Source of the DNA: Xanthoparmelia taractica
Lineage: Eukaryota; Ascomycota; Lecanoromycetes; Lecanorales; Parmeliaceae
Length of the DNA stretch: 64,000 nt
NCBI GenBank assembly: GCA_033085395.1
Contig: JANQBS010000046.1
Span: forward strand, 62,001 to 126,000
Direction: 5' to 3'
Numbering within the stretch: the first letter of the stretch is position 1; each line of letters opens with the position of its first letter. The notes below the pieces were generated by a model. That model saw only the letters and a list, made by a program, of their open reading frames with translations, was not told the origin of the DNA and made no database searches. This document shows, in pieces, positions 1 to 10,097 of the stretch. The position numbers were made by a program, and so were the translations under genes.

Positions 1-145
1 ATCAAGTATATTATCTTATATGTACAGGAAGAATTTCCAGATTATAGAAGGACTCGGAATCTCCAAGGCTTCTTCGTGCCTTGATTTTCTCCTGCACAAC
101 CTGTGATATCTTCAATTCATCAAGGAGACCCAGAATTCGGCAGTT

Positions 146-1102
146 ATGGCCTCGACAACCGACTCAAGTCTCTTCGACGGCGGTGCGGATTTCGATTGGA
201 TAAAGTACACCACCAACAGACCAGTCTATTCCCCTGCATTCTATGACCGTATCTGGGAGTATCACCGAAGCCACAGCAATCACTGGACACTCGCGCATGA
301 CGTTGGCACGGGACCCGGCAACGTAGCCGAAGTTCTCAGCGCTCGCTTCGACAAAGTCATCGCCAGTGATCCTAGCGGCTTCCACACCGCCGTGGCAAAG
401 AGATGTCTGTCAGCTTCGAATGTGACGGTTGAGCAGTGCCGGGCAGAAGACCTCGTCACTCTAGTCGGACCCAAGGGTCATGGCAAAGCAGATCTGATCA
501 CTCTTGCTGAATGCATTCCCCTGATGGACGCTGAGCAGGCCTTTTCTGGCTTTGCCAAGCTACTCAGACCTGGTGGCACCCTAGCTATATGGTTCTACGG
601 AAAGCCAATCTTTGCAGAGAAAGGACAAGCGAAGAGTCAGCATATTTATAATCAGATTGCTGGAAAAGCCTTTTCGAGAATCTTCCCCATCAAGGGTACG
701 GTGTGGCAACAAGCGTACACTGTCATGGCGTCTTGGCTCGATGTCATTGGCTTTTCGTCCGAAGACTGGACAGATATACAGAGGACTAAGTGGAATCACG
801 ACAAGCCGTTGTGCTTCTTGCCGGAGGAATACTTTGACTTCGAACTCAAGTATAAGAACTCTGTGAGTCCTGACGAGAAGGTGGAGGAGCTGATTGACCG
901 CGACTTTTGGGCCAAAGAACAGTGTGGGGTGGATTGGGTGGAGGAATACGTCGATGCGCAATTTCCCTGGAAGTCCACAAATGACGAGGTCGGCGCTCAA
1001 TTGAAGCCGATGTACAAGGAATTGGAGGCGGCCATGGGAGGTGAAGGATCGAAGACGAAGATTAGTTGGCCTGTCGTTCTACTTCTCGCCACGAGGAGGT
1101 AG
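146..1102 (+). CDS. SAM-dependent methyltransferase (Tmt1/Crg1-like)
   Basis: Single-exon gene of 318 residues. It should transfer a methyl group from S-adenosylmethionine to a small molecule, probably in the cytosol. The class I Rossmann motif I is clear near residue 50 (DVGTGPGNVAEVL), followed by an acidic motif II (VIASDPS) and, near residue 115, the motif IV/V region (DLITLAECIPLMD) and LLRPGGTLAIW. Length and layout match the fungal family that includes yeast trans-aconitate methyltransferase and Crg1, but those enzymes differ in substrate, so no substrate is claimed. The start is the first ATG of the open frame and precedes the conserved fold by a normal distance. No intron is needed. 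The downstream neighbour is a CYTH protein on the same strand about 1.3 kb away and suggests no shared pathway. Confidence 0.85.
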   Translation: MASTTDSSLFDGGADFDWIKYTTNRPVYSPAFYDRIWEYHRSHSNHWTLAHDVGTGPGNVAEVLSARFDKVIASDPSGFHTAVAKRCLSASNVTVEQCRAEDLVTLVGPKGHGKADLITLAECIPLMDAEQAFSGFAKLLRPGGTLAIWFYGKPIFAEKGQAKSQHIYNQIAGKAFSRIFPIKGTVWQQAYTVMASWLDVIGFSSEDWTDIQRTKWNHDKPLCFLPEEYFDFELKYKNSVSPDEKVEELIDRDFWAKEQCGVDWVEEYVDAQFPWKSTNDEVGAQLKPMYKELEAAMGGEGSKTKISWPVVLLLATRR

Positions 1103-2387
1103 AGGTAGAGTTCCTAGAAGTAAGGCAAGGAGCATGCCGGTCTCTAGTCAGTCACTGATGTTTTTGTCAGCATAGGTGCGAAAAGTTGGTTCAATCACGA
1201 TGGTTACGGCCTATCCAAAGAGTCAATAATGTTTTCAGATGCAGAATGGTTTGTTGAAATTTCGGTCTAGACTATTGCGACAATGGTGTTTGTGTGTTAC
1301 ATGCGTTCTGACCTCACCAACCTCCTAGCTACACCACTGTTAGTCGAAGCTGTTTCTGGACACATAGGACCACTTTGCCTTAACTATTCCATCATTAACA
1401 GTGTCCCAATCAGTTCCAAGCTACTATCTAGGATTCTTCTTTCCCGATACCAATTCTTCACCGTCGGTTAAATCTACAATTGCATACTTGACACCGCAGC
1501 TTCGCCTCTTTTCAGAGCATGAATAGGTCATCCATACCCTCTATCTCCTTTTAGTCGCACACCAACAAACCTTCCATAGCGCTATTCTTAACATAATCTC
1601 CCTCAGAATGCAAGAATCGACGATTTTCCATATTGATCTGCTGTCAAAGCTCACCATGACGCGAGGAACAGTATATCTCTGCTCCTGTGTCGATGCATAC
1701 GGACGTGGCGAAACCACCATAAACATATTTAGGGAGCCCCTTTATCGACTTTAGCTTCCGCGTGGATGGATAGGGGGTGTTGTGGTTGTGTTTTTTAAGC
1801 AAACCCGCGAGGATTCGGTGAGGTGCCGGTGTTGATGCCATGCTGACGAGTCCAAGTCATCATTAAGGTGGTATATGGTAATTTCAAGGGCTGCCCAAGG
1901 AATTATGCCTAAGTCGTCGCTTGCAACACAAGAATGGCAGAGTCTACAAAAAAAGGCTGATCTTGTCATCAGATTCAAAGCCCGACTGGGGTCTCTTTGA
2001 GTGGGGGTATCATGTTTGTGTAACACGAGAATGCGGCATCGTGCATGTGTTTAGCGGAGGCTTCACTCCTGTTGCGCAGGAGACGGCCACTACAGTCGTT
2101 TGTGGGTTATAGGATACCATTCCCTTTCATTACCCGTCTCGTTTTACTCCAAGCTTCTGAAAAGATCCTCTACAATAATTCTTCCCATCAGTGTATCTCA
2201 AACACCGAAAACGCACGTTCTGCGCTTGACATTTCACGAACGCAAGGCAATCTCCAAGCATCCCCCAATCCATCAATTTACCAAATACACCAACCCCCTG
2301 TGCTCCGCACCTAAAAACCCCTCCTCCTGCCCACCTCATCCACCATCGCCATCATCTCCCTCCCTTCCTCTCACTCACCAATTAACC
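1103..2387. other. intergenic, no gene seen
   Basis: About 1.3 kb between the methyltransferase and the CYTH gene. Open frames on both strands are short and compositionally unconvincing. The last 150 bases are C-rich and pyrimidine-rich, which fits the promoter or 5' leader of the CYTH gene. Confidence 0.5.
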
Positions 2388-3098
2388 ATGCCCCCCCACC
2401 TCCTCGAAATCGAGCAAAAATTCTCCTTCAACCTCGCCAATCTGGCCCCCTTAATCCGCAAAGCCGGCTTCTCCCCCTTCATAAAAACCACCAGCGAATA
2501 CAACACGCACGCCTTCCACGACACATATTACGACTCGCATAACAAGCTCTCCGCCGCGGGGCTCTGGCTCCGCAAGCGCCGCCACCTCAGATACTCCCCA
2601 ACCCTTTTATCCTCATTCTCCTTACCGAGCAGATGCCCACGCGCTGGTACCAAAGAAGAAGAAGTTGAAGAAGAAGAGAAAGAAGAGTGGGAAGCCAAGC
2701 AGAGCGTCGCACAGGACAGTTCGTTCCTACGCTCCACATTCTCCGAAACCAAAGACCGCGACCAAATCGCCGAGCTCGTGCGCGCGCATTTCCCCTTGGA
2801 GCACCGGAGACGGTCCCTTGGCTTCGATAACGCCTTCGGACTGAACGCGATTGCGCGGTTCGAGACGAAGAGGCTGACGCTACGGGCAGCGGAGGGGGAT
2901 GATGAGAGGTTCTCGGTCGTGCTAGATGTGACGGATTTCGGACACGAGGTGGGGGAGGTGGAGGTCATGGCTGAGGATGCGGAGGGGGCGCATAGGGAGA
3001 TTGAGGCGTTTTGCGGACGGTATCCGTGGTTTTTTGATATGCGGAAGCCGAAGGGGAAGTTGACGGCTTATTTTGAGAGGTTTGGGTATCCGAAGTGA
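2388..3098 (+). CDS. CYTH-domain protein (thiamine-triphosphatase-like)
   Basis: Single exon, 236 residues from the ATG at 2388. The open frame runs further upstream but without conservation. CYTH proteins bind triphosphates in an eight-strand tunnel; thiamine triphosphatase and class IV adenylate cyclase belong here. The hallmark ExExK appears at the N-terminus as EIEQKF. It is followed by HDTYYDS, LWLRKR and, near the C-terminus, VEVMAEDAEGAHREIEAF and KGKLTAYFER, all in the order of vertebrate ThTPase. Between LWLRKR and EWEAKQS lies an extra segment of about 35 residues rich in Glu. No GT-AG pair removes it cleanly, so I treat it as a coding insertion. Substrate is inferred only by family. 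Confidence 0.8.
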   Translation: MPPHLLEIEQKFSFNLANLAPLIRKAGFSPFIKTTSEYNTHAFHDTYYDSHNKLSAAGLWLRKRRHLRYSPTLLSSFSLPSRCPRAGTKEEEVEEEEKEEWEAKQSVAQDSSFLRSTFSETKDRDQIAELVRAHFPLEHRRRSLGFDNAFGLNAIARFETKRLTLRAAEGDDERFSVVLDVTDFGHEVGEVEVMAEDAEGAHREIEAFCGRYPWFFDMRKPKGKLTAYFERFGYPK

Positions 3099-4327
3099 AG
3101 GGAGGCGTGTGTGGGCTGTTGGCCGTAGAATTGCTGGGTGCGTGGCGGGCTGGGATAGATGCGGGCGATGAGTTAGAGGGCGGCGGTGTATGTTGAAGAG
3201 CTTGCGGTATCATGAAATTTTGTGGTTTGCCGTCGATGGAATTTTGATCAGCTATTCCGGTCGTCCGGTCATCTAGTCTCTTTCCTCCCTGCTATTTGTG
3301 CTGAGTACGACGACCACCAGACTGATACCTTAGCCGGCATCGCAGCCTGTGCTAACAGCGCCATTCGAGCCCGCGAAGGTTCTGTTACAGACTTTAAGTC
3401 TATTAGCCACTCTGTGTATCTCCCAAGAATCAATCAGTATCCATCCCACATAAACAAGCACAATTATCTCAAAGCGCAGCGCCAGCACCTTCACCTCCCA
3501 CCCATTAACCTCATACTTAACCAAGCAGCGACGTGCTTCCAGATAGATGCCTTTAAATATGAATTCGAACGTAGAAACCAGATACAACCCTGGTATAACC
3601 AGCTTGGTTGCACAGTGTGGGGTTTGGGGGTTGGGGACGTCGTATTTTGACGCGAAGGGGGACGGGTGGGAGCGGGCCATGCGATGGTGTGCAAAATACG
3701 ACAAGGCCCAGAAAGATCTGGCGGCTGTGGAGGCGAGGGCAGGGAACATTGTTGCCGGGTTCAGTGATGAAGGTGAAGATATACCGTGCAGCTGGCTCTG
3801 CAATCAAGTCGCTCTATCCAACAATCAGCGACATACTCGTGGTATTTCTCATGTCGATTTCGCACGGCCTAACGAGGGTGTCCCTATTGAAATTACGGAT
3901 TGGTGAGTTCCAGACGGAAACTCCCCTTGTGACAGATGAAGGGAGGGAGCTGGGCAGGACGGAGGCGCGGAGCATCGAGCGGAGGTTCATAGACAAGACC
4001 TACTTGGCTGGTCGAGGAATAGAGCATATAGTGGATAATAAAAAGGGGTCACGCGGGACGAAGTGCGTAACGAAAAGTAGCGCACATGAACAAAAATTGG
4101 TATGGAGCTAAAAGGGGTTCACGTTGAATCGTGACTTTGCGCTTATCTTTGCATCTGAGGATCGGGGAACATAACCTACCAAACACTCCATTACGCGAGG
4201 TGCTGATGACCGATAAAAGCACGCCTCTCCTCCATTCCTCAACGCCAGCGAGACTATTACAGACGGTAAAAGAAGCTTATGGCTGAAACGTAACGCCTGA
4301 GCTCCTTGTCATACCTGTATATGGTCA
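3099..4327. other. intergenic, only doubtful ORFs
   Basis: The convergent 3' ends of the CYTH gene and MAF1 face each other across 1.2 kb. Apart from the doubtful frame at 3547-3906 I see no gene, no repeat array and no RNA gene. Confidence 0.4.
3547..3906 (+). CDS. hypothetical ORF, doubtful
   Basis: Open frame of 119 codons in an otherwise empty stretch. The middle (YDKAQKDLAAVEARAG) looks like a plausible helix with protein-like composition, while the last 40 residues do not. A frame beginning at 3608 overlaps it and carries a hydrophobic stretch in its second half, so a spliced gene switching frame near 3770 is possible. No family recognised. It may be chance. Confidence 0.15.
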   Translation: MPLNMNSNVETRYNPGITSLVAQCGVWGLGTSYFDAKGDGWERAMRWCAKYDKAQKDLAAVEARAGNIVAGFSDEGEDIPCSWLCNQVALSNNQRHTRGISHVDFARPNEGVPIEITDW

Positions 4328-5481
4328 TCAAACCTCAATAGACGCGGCAACCTCCTCACTAATACCCCTAACAGAACTCCCACTTCGCCCTTTCCCTTTG
4401 CAGGGACTCTCACCCCCTGTGTCAGTATCTGAGGGCACGAACCTGGGCTCATCCCCATCATCCAAGACTTCAGCCTCTTCAATATTCTCCTCATCCCATT
4501 GACCACTGATGTCTTCGTCTTCCTCGTTGTTCCACTCTGCTTCTCCAGCCCGGTCTCCAAGCCAGAATCTTGCTCTCTTCTTGCTTGTCTCCTCGTCAAG
4601 ACTCCATGTCCCGCTTGCCGGTCTCTTTATTTTGACAGGCGTCTTCTGAGGAGGGCTATTACCGATGATGCTCAGGCCACGAAGGTAGATGTAGCAGACC
4701 CTTTTCTTTGCCTTGTTGAAGAAGAAGTAGTTGAAGCTCCACAGGGAACCCTCTTCGCCATCGTAAGGATCTTCTTCTGGCGCATAGCGGTACATGCTGC
4801 AGTCCTTCAGAGTCATTTCTTTGTCGATCAGACCCCACATCCGAGGGTTCCACTTCTCACTTCCATGCGGGGTCTGAGGGATGGTCGGTGGGACTGCATT
4901 TGACCAGTGTGGCTTTTCATCAACAAGCGCGCTTGAGACCTTTGGTCGCAGGTTGTAAAGGGTGGTATCGAGGGTATTCATTGCCTTCCTAATGTTCTTC
5001 TCGCGCCGAAAGTCGGAGGGGCGAAGGAGATGTGAGAAGTCATAATCTGGATGACTGGCGTTTAGAGTTGCGATCAGATAGGCAAACGTTCGGCGACTGG
5101 AGATTTGGCTGAGTGGTCCGAAAGGACTTGCTCTGGACAAATTGAGGGCTTGACCAGCCGCTGTTGCCTGGTGCGCTGAGAGTCCAGCCGAAAAGCTCAA
5201 AAGTGACGCATACTGCGACTCTAGTGAGTGTTCAATATCCTTGTAGAGCTTCTTATCTGCCCCTGCAGCCTTTGTGGTGTAGAGATCGCAGCCGCCAATA
5301 ACATGGCAGTCAGCCGTATCGAAGTTTAGGGCGTTCGTGACCTCGTCAATATCGCGGAGCGGAAGGTACTGTGGACAGCCAAGGTCAGCATATGTAGCGC
5401 GAAGCAGGGAGAGGTTCGCCTATGTTATCCGGGGAGACCAGACGGCGGGTCATGACCTCTTTTTTTGAGACTTACCTTCAT
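4328..5481 (-). CDS. MAF1: MAF1, repressor of RNA polymerase III transcription
   Basis: Two exons: 5476-5481 (only ATG AAG) and 4328-5368, joined over a 107 nt intron (donor GTAAGT, acceptor CAG). This gives 348 residues starting MKYLPLRDID, the canonical MAF1 beginning. Conserved boxes are all present: box A (MKYL to CDLYTT), box B near residue 99 (YLIATLNASHPDYDF) and box C near residue 210 (SLWSFNYFFFNKAKKR). MAF1 binds Pol III and blocks its recruitment when TORC1/PKA signalling falls, and it shuttles between nucleus and cytoplasm under phosphorylation. The C-terminal 90 residues are acidic and Ser-rich, as in fungal homologues. The two-codon first exon is easily missed: starting at the internal Met encoded at 5198-5200 would lose box A. 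Confidence 0.97.
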
Positions 5482-6572
5482 TGTGAAAAGCGAGGAATGG
5501 CCACTTAAATCTGATTAACAAACGTAGCGAAGCACTGTCATACAAAGGACAGTGTTACTTGGGTATCTGCGGGTTGCTTTCTGGCACTTGATCTTGACGA
5601 TTGTAGTTGTGCGGTGTAACTTCTCATCACGCGAATCAGCTTGATGCGATTGCGGATATGAGCTTAATAACCGCGAGAGGCGGAAGGGATGTTGGTGAGA
5701 TGTGGGTGTAAGTCGCTGTATCCAACAACAAAGAACGCAGGTGCTTGTAGCGCGCGGAACTTCTTCTGATCTATGCTTTTGAGCTAGGCAATGACGCCTA
5801 GCCTTCCGACATAGAGCTGCAGGATCGCGACATCTTATCGTGATAGTGTTGGCGGTGGTGAGGATGAGGATGACGAAGAGGGGGTCAGAAGCCAAGATGA
5901 AGTCGCAACCGGCACGGATCAAGTTTGAAGCGAAGTTTTAGTCAGCAAGTCGATGCCTTGGCAGAGCTTTGTGCAACCAATGAAGTTCTTTCTTTGGAGC
6001 ATCCGCTCCAGAGCAGCGATTGCTGAGGTCCGCAAACAAAAGCAGGTCAACTGACCCTCCATTCAGCGTAGAGCCTCCACATCGCTCGGCTCGCTCTTTA
6101 TGGGCAAACAGTTGATTCCAGATCGCTGCAACAGCAACTTTCGTTCCGCTTTCCCGCGCCGTCGAAAGACTGAATGGTGAGATTTGATGCTTCCAGCGCA
6201 TTGATAGGCTGGCTGTCGAGGGACGTAAAGTAGAACGCAAGTTAGTCAAATGCATGTCAATAACCATCGAGGAGTCAACAGCGACCAATCATGCCTAGTG
6301 TCAGAGAAAGCAGCATTTGAGTCGTGAGCACATGATCTGTATTCCTGCAACTGAGGCCATGAGGGCCCGTCGTACTTCGTAGCGGAAATATGCCTGCTGG
6401 CCTCCACTTAGAGCATCCCTGCCTTGCGCAATCCGTCTGTCAAGACTTGGTCTGCCTGCAGAGCCGAACCAAGAATGCATTAGCTGTGTTATCCTGAATA
6501 CTCATACATAGCCACCAGAATTGGATGCCGAAAGCGGCGAATATTATGTGGACATCCAGAGAGTAAGAATCA
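5482..6572. other. intergenic, MAF1 upstream region
   Basis: About 1.1 kb between the MAF1 start and the AP-1 sigma stop, both on the minus strand. It must hold the MAF1 promoter. A minus-strand frame at 5938-6288 (116 codons) has no recognisable domain and I do not call it a gene. Confidence 0.4.
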
Positions 6573-7359
6573 TCACATTATTTTGGTAACGCCGTCATCC
6601 TCGACCTGAGACCCCCAGACACAGCGTCAGTCACACCGTGTAAGAATGTCGAATGAAAAGAGAAGAAAAGGAACTTAAGGAGATAGTACCAAACAATCCA
6701 AGAGAATCCACGGGTCCTATGATGGTCTTTCGACACTTACCTCCATATCTTCTAGACTGTCTTGTTGGCTGATGCACCTCAGCACATTCTTCTTGCTACT
6801 CTCCTGCATCTCCCCAGCTAGTAACAGCTCATCCAGTATGAAGTATGCTTTTTGAAAGTTGAAGATGATATCCAGCTCGCAGACATTGCCATAGTATTTG
6901 TCCATCTGCTCGACATATCGGTGGACTATCTCGAGTGTGATGAGCTCATTGTCGGTCGACGAGCAGCCGGCGATGAAGAAAAGGGAAGCGTAGCGACGGT
7001 AGACGACTTTGGTGTCTGGACAACGGCTCGAGATTAGCCACGGACCTGTGAAAGAGAGGAGAGGAAGCTCCCTGACCTTTGTATTCGAGGAAGTTACACA
7101 TGCGTGTTCTCCGTGACAGAACGAGTTGGGAGACATCTTTGATGATCTTGGCCTTGTCTTTGGGGGAAAGTGTAGTGAACCATTTTGCAAGGCGCTGTTG
7201 TGGGGCATTCTCTTAAGTTTTGGCCTTAGACGACAGGGTGGGAGACGAGGTACGTACCACTTTACCCTGCCGCGACAGGAGAATAAGGTAGCTGCTCAGG
7301 AGTCAGTAACAAACCCTTCAGCAACCAATCAAAGGTGTAGAAGCTCACTTGATAGCCAT
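6573..7359 (-). CDS. APS1: AP-1 adaptor complex sigma subunit
   Basis: Five exons: 7349-7359, 7258-7291, 7077-7194, 6741-7015 and 6573-6605. They yield 156 residues, the usual sigma-adaptin length. The protein begins MAINYLILLSRQGKVRLAKW and contains FTTLSPKDKAKI, CNFLEYKDTKVVYRRYASL, NELITLEIVHRYVE and CELDIIFNFQKAYFILDE, the last being the AP-1 sigma signature. It ends VEDDGVTKIM. Sigma is the small subunit of the clathrin adaptor working at the trans-Golgi and endosomes and helps bind dileucine signals. All four introns are GT-AG, and the first exon is 11 nt. The long internal frame seen without splicing carries a false N-terminus because it reads through intron 7016-7076. Confidence 0.96.
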
Positions 7360-7771
7360 CCGAAGAGTCAATGTCTACGGGGAGAGGAATATAGCTCCTG
7401 CAAGAAAGCGGTGAGGAGCGGGCAAAAAGCTTTGCCGAAGAAAGGCCGCCTCCCCCGCCGATGTCATGCTCTCTAGAACAGAAGCAGTACACATCTCTTG
7501 CAGCCCGTGAACACATTGTGTGCACGAAATAGACTTGGAATCAATTAACAAGCATAACTGTGTATCCCAATCTCCTATAATTGCTTCAAATACGGGGCGG
7601 AGAGTCTTCGAGTGACAAGAAGTTGCAAGCTTACAACGATTGCTTACTGATATACCTGCTGTTTAGAAGGTGGTTAGGGTCTCTATACTGGGCTAGAGTG
7701 TGAGACATAGAGACAGGTCGCGCTGACTCGGAACGCTCTGCATTGATTGCAAGGGTCGCTAGGGTCTCATC
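7360..7771. promoter_or_regulatory. divergent promoter, APS1 / GCL modifier-like
   Basis: 412 bp between the start codons of two divergently transcribed genes, so it should hold both promoters. I did not recognise a specific factor site. Confidence 0.5.
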
Positions 7772-8772
7772 ATGACCAAACTCATCCTCTCAACCTCGTA
7801 CAGGGCCCTCAAGATCTGAGCACGCAATCGCTGACCATTTTTAGTAATATTATGAACGGTGGCCCCTCTGTCATTCGTCGCCCAGCTTCAGAGAAGTCGA
7901 ACGTAGAGCTGATCAACGCTCTGCGCTCCAATTTCCTCGCTTCAAAGCAAGCATTTGCCCCGATCACTAATGGGTCCGGCCCTACCTCATCCCACGAGGC
8001 TGCGCGACAACATTCATCACAAGACATACCGTACTCCGAGTGGACGGCTCGAGAAAATGGTTCCCTCTTCGTGCCCTCTATTGACTTCGCGCAGTCAGGG
8101 TTGGCAGAAGAGAGGTCGCAGTACGACATCACAGCAAAGCTGTTCTTCCTCCCACACACATCAGCAACAGAAAGATGCAGACACGCGCAAGAGGCGATAG
8201 ACTTAGTGCTAAAGGAGCTGCATATGCCGTCGATAGACTTGTTGATCGTCTCATTTCCTGGGGTATCATTCGATGCGGATGACGAGGATGAGGAAGAGCC
8301 GCGGTGGAGTGAACATGATGAGGGAGAAGACCTCGGTGCGATGGTGGAAACATGGAAAGCTCTCGAGACTCTGCACGGCAAAGGTATCGTCAAGCAGATA
8401 GGCCTCTCGGAATTTGGAAGTGAACGGCTGGAAAAGTTCCTGCCCAGGACAAGAGTACGGCCTTCGGTAGATCAGATCAACGTCCGAGACTGCTGCGTTG
8501 TCCCCAAGTCCCTGATTCTATACGCCAGGCAGGAGAAGATTGAGCTCTTGACACACAATGATTGCACAAACATACTGCCAAGCGGAACCGTAAGAGAGCT
8601 TCTTGGAAACGGCGAGACAGGTGCTGGGGTATTGGTAGGACCAGAAGACGCCTCAAAAGGGCTAAAAGGCGAGGTGGAACCGCAATGGGTGGTGAAATAC
8701 ACCGCTGTCGTCCGAGACCGAGGTGTCATCGAAAACAAAGGCTACTTCGCCATGGCCGAGGTGCGGGATTGA
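7772..8772 (+). CDS. glutamate-cysteine ligase modifier subunit-like, aldo-keto reductase fold
   Basis: Two exons, 7772-7797 and 7845-8772, with a 47 nt intron (donor GTACAG, branch CTGAC, acceptor TTTTAG). They give 317 residues starting MTKLILSTSNIMNGG. Without splicing the apparent N-terminus is nonsense. The match to the modifier (regulatory) subunit of glutamate-cysteine ligase lies in IVKQIGLSEFGSERLEKF, VRPSVDQINVRDCCVVP and IELLTHNDCTNILP, the last two being diagnostic of GCLM. GCLM binds the catalytic subunit and relieves glutathione feedback, controlling the first step of glutathione synthesis. An acidic insertion (DADDEDEEEPRW, residues about 170-185) sits in the barrel. Function in this fungus is inferred from family. 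Confidence 0.85.
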
Positions 8773-8901
8773 TTTGCTTTGACGTCTGAGCGTTTGAATG
8801 TTTCCGTATAAAGGCGTTCGATATCCATCAATAGCGCGGAGTTCCGGTTCACGACGCACCAGGTCGAGATATAGAAACGGGCTGCAACATCACCCTCTTT
8901 C

Positions 8902-9810
8902 TCATCCAAGCATACTCCTCTTCCTCCCCCTCATCCTGACATCCTCCAATCTCTTCAGCACAACCTTCGCCCCCTTATAACTCTCCCCGTAAACCCTCAG
9001 CACCTCCCGGAACCCCTCTTCCGCCTCGGGATGCGTGCTCCCAAACGCCCTCTCCAACACATACAAATCCACCGCCTTCTCCTCATCCTGTAAGCTCTGT
9101 GCCGCGAGCCCGAAATCAATCAGCACAATCTCCCCCTCTTCTATCCCTCCCCCAGCAGCGCTTCCATCACGCTCTGCCTCCCCTTCTTCTTCCGCCGCTC
9201 CATCCGTAGCACTGCTCGCATCATCATTTCGTAGAAAAGACCCCGCGGAAGAAGAAGAGGGAGAAGAAGGTCGCAGCATCATATTACTAGTCGTCAAATC
9301 CCCATGCACAACCCCAACCTCATGCATCCTCCCCACCGCCCTCCCAATCTTCCCCATCAACCCTTTCATCCCCTCCTCGTCCCCCTTCTTTACCCCTCCA
9401 GAAACCCCAACAACAACATCCCTAACACTCCTCCCCCAAACCCACTCCATCATAATCCACCCCGCCTCCGCATCCAACGCCAACACCCCCGGCACACTCA
9501 CCCCTTCCCGCCTACACTTCACAAGCGTGCGCGCTTCGGCCAGGATGCGGTGGCGCGTGAGGCGTTTGTCGAGCGTGGGGTGCCGGTAGGGTTTCGAGGG
9601 GCGGTGTTTTAGGGCGCATGGGTGGGAGGGGGAGAGGAAGTGGGTGTGGTAGAGGTGGGCTTCGGCGCCTTGGGTTAGGAGGGTTGGGGGGGGGGAGGTG
9701 TGGGTGAAGGGGGGTGGTAGGGGGGAGGTTGGTAAAGGGGAGATTGAGGGTGGTGGGGACATTGTTCGTGGTGCTGTGTGTGGGGTTTTGAGAGGGGGAG
9801 GGGTATGCAT
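8902..9810 (-). CDS. BUD32: EKC/KEOPS complex kinase/ATPase Bud32
   Basis: Single exon, up to 302 residues; Met 17 (MSPPPS) is an alternative start. Bud32 is the small atypical kinase (PRPK) of the KEOPS complex that makes the universal t6A37 modification of tRNA and affects telomeres. Visible signatures: TQGAEAHLYH (shortened glycine loop), ALKHRPSKPYRHPTLD, LTRHRILAEARTL, the catalytic HGDLTTSNMM, the metal-binding IDFGLA and the Bud32-specific C-terminus RGRKRSMLG. Odd points: a Pro/Thr-rich N-terminal leader of about 45 residues, and a low-complexity Ser/Glu/Gly insertion of about 45 residues between the catalytic loop and IDFG that yeast and archaeal proteins lack. It ends 129 bp from the convergent GCLM-like gene. 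Confidence 0.93.
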   Translation of the reverse strand: MHTPPPLKTPHTAPRTMSPPPSISPLPTSPLPPPFTHTSPPPTLLTQGAEAHLYHTHFLSPSHPCALKHRPSKPYRHPTLDKRLTRHRILAEARTLVKCRREGVSVPGVLALDAEAGWIMMEWVWGRSVRDVVVGVSGGVKKGDEEGMKGLMGKIGRAVGRMHEVGVVHGDLTTSNMMLRPSSPSSSSAGSFLRNDDASSATDGAAEEEGEAERDGSAAGGGIEEGEIVLIDFGLAAQSLQDEEKAVDLYVLERAFGSTHPEAEEGFREVLRVYGESYKGAKVVLKRLEDVRMRGRKRSMLG

Positions 9811-10097
9811 GGGTTTTGGTTTGGTTGGTGATTTACGAGGGCTGGTTTTCTATATCAGGTAGTGTAGGGACAGCCAGAGATAAGCCGAAGCGATTGGTGC
9901 TTGCAAAGAGATACTTCTTGCTATAAGATTGTAGAATCGGTCGAACACAGAGAGAGTGCATCTTGATGACAGTCCGGCTGTTTGATTTAAGCCCCGTCTC
10001 GGTGCACCGTCTCAATTTCTCGCGTGCGGCCTGAATATGTCTCACACATGCATGACTATCAGATAGACTCTCCAGTAATGATCCTTGGACGACAGTT

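Noticed and set aside
3330..3803. 157-codon minus-strand frame with hydrophobic parts
   Set aside because: No start context, no domain, and it overlaps a competing plus-strand frame with better composition. Neither is convincing.
5515..6288. Two minus-strand frames between MAF1 and APS1
   Set aside because: Cys/Arg/Ser-rich composition without domains; probably chance frames in promoter DNA.
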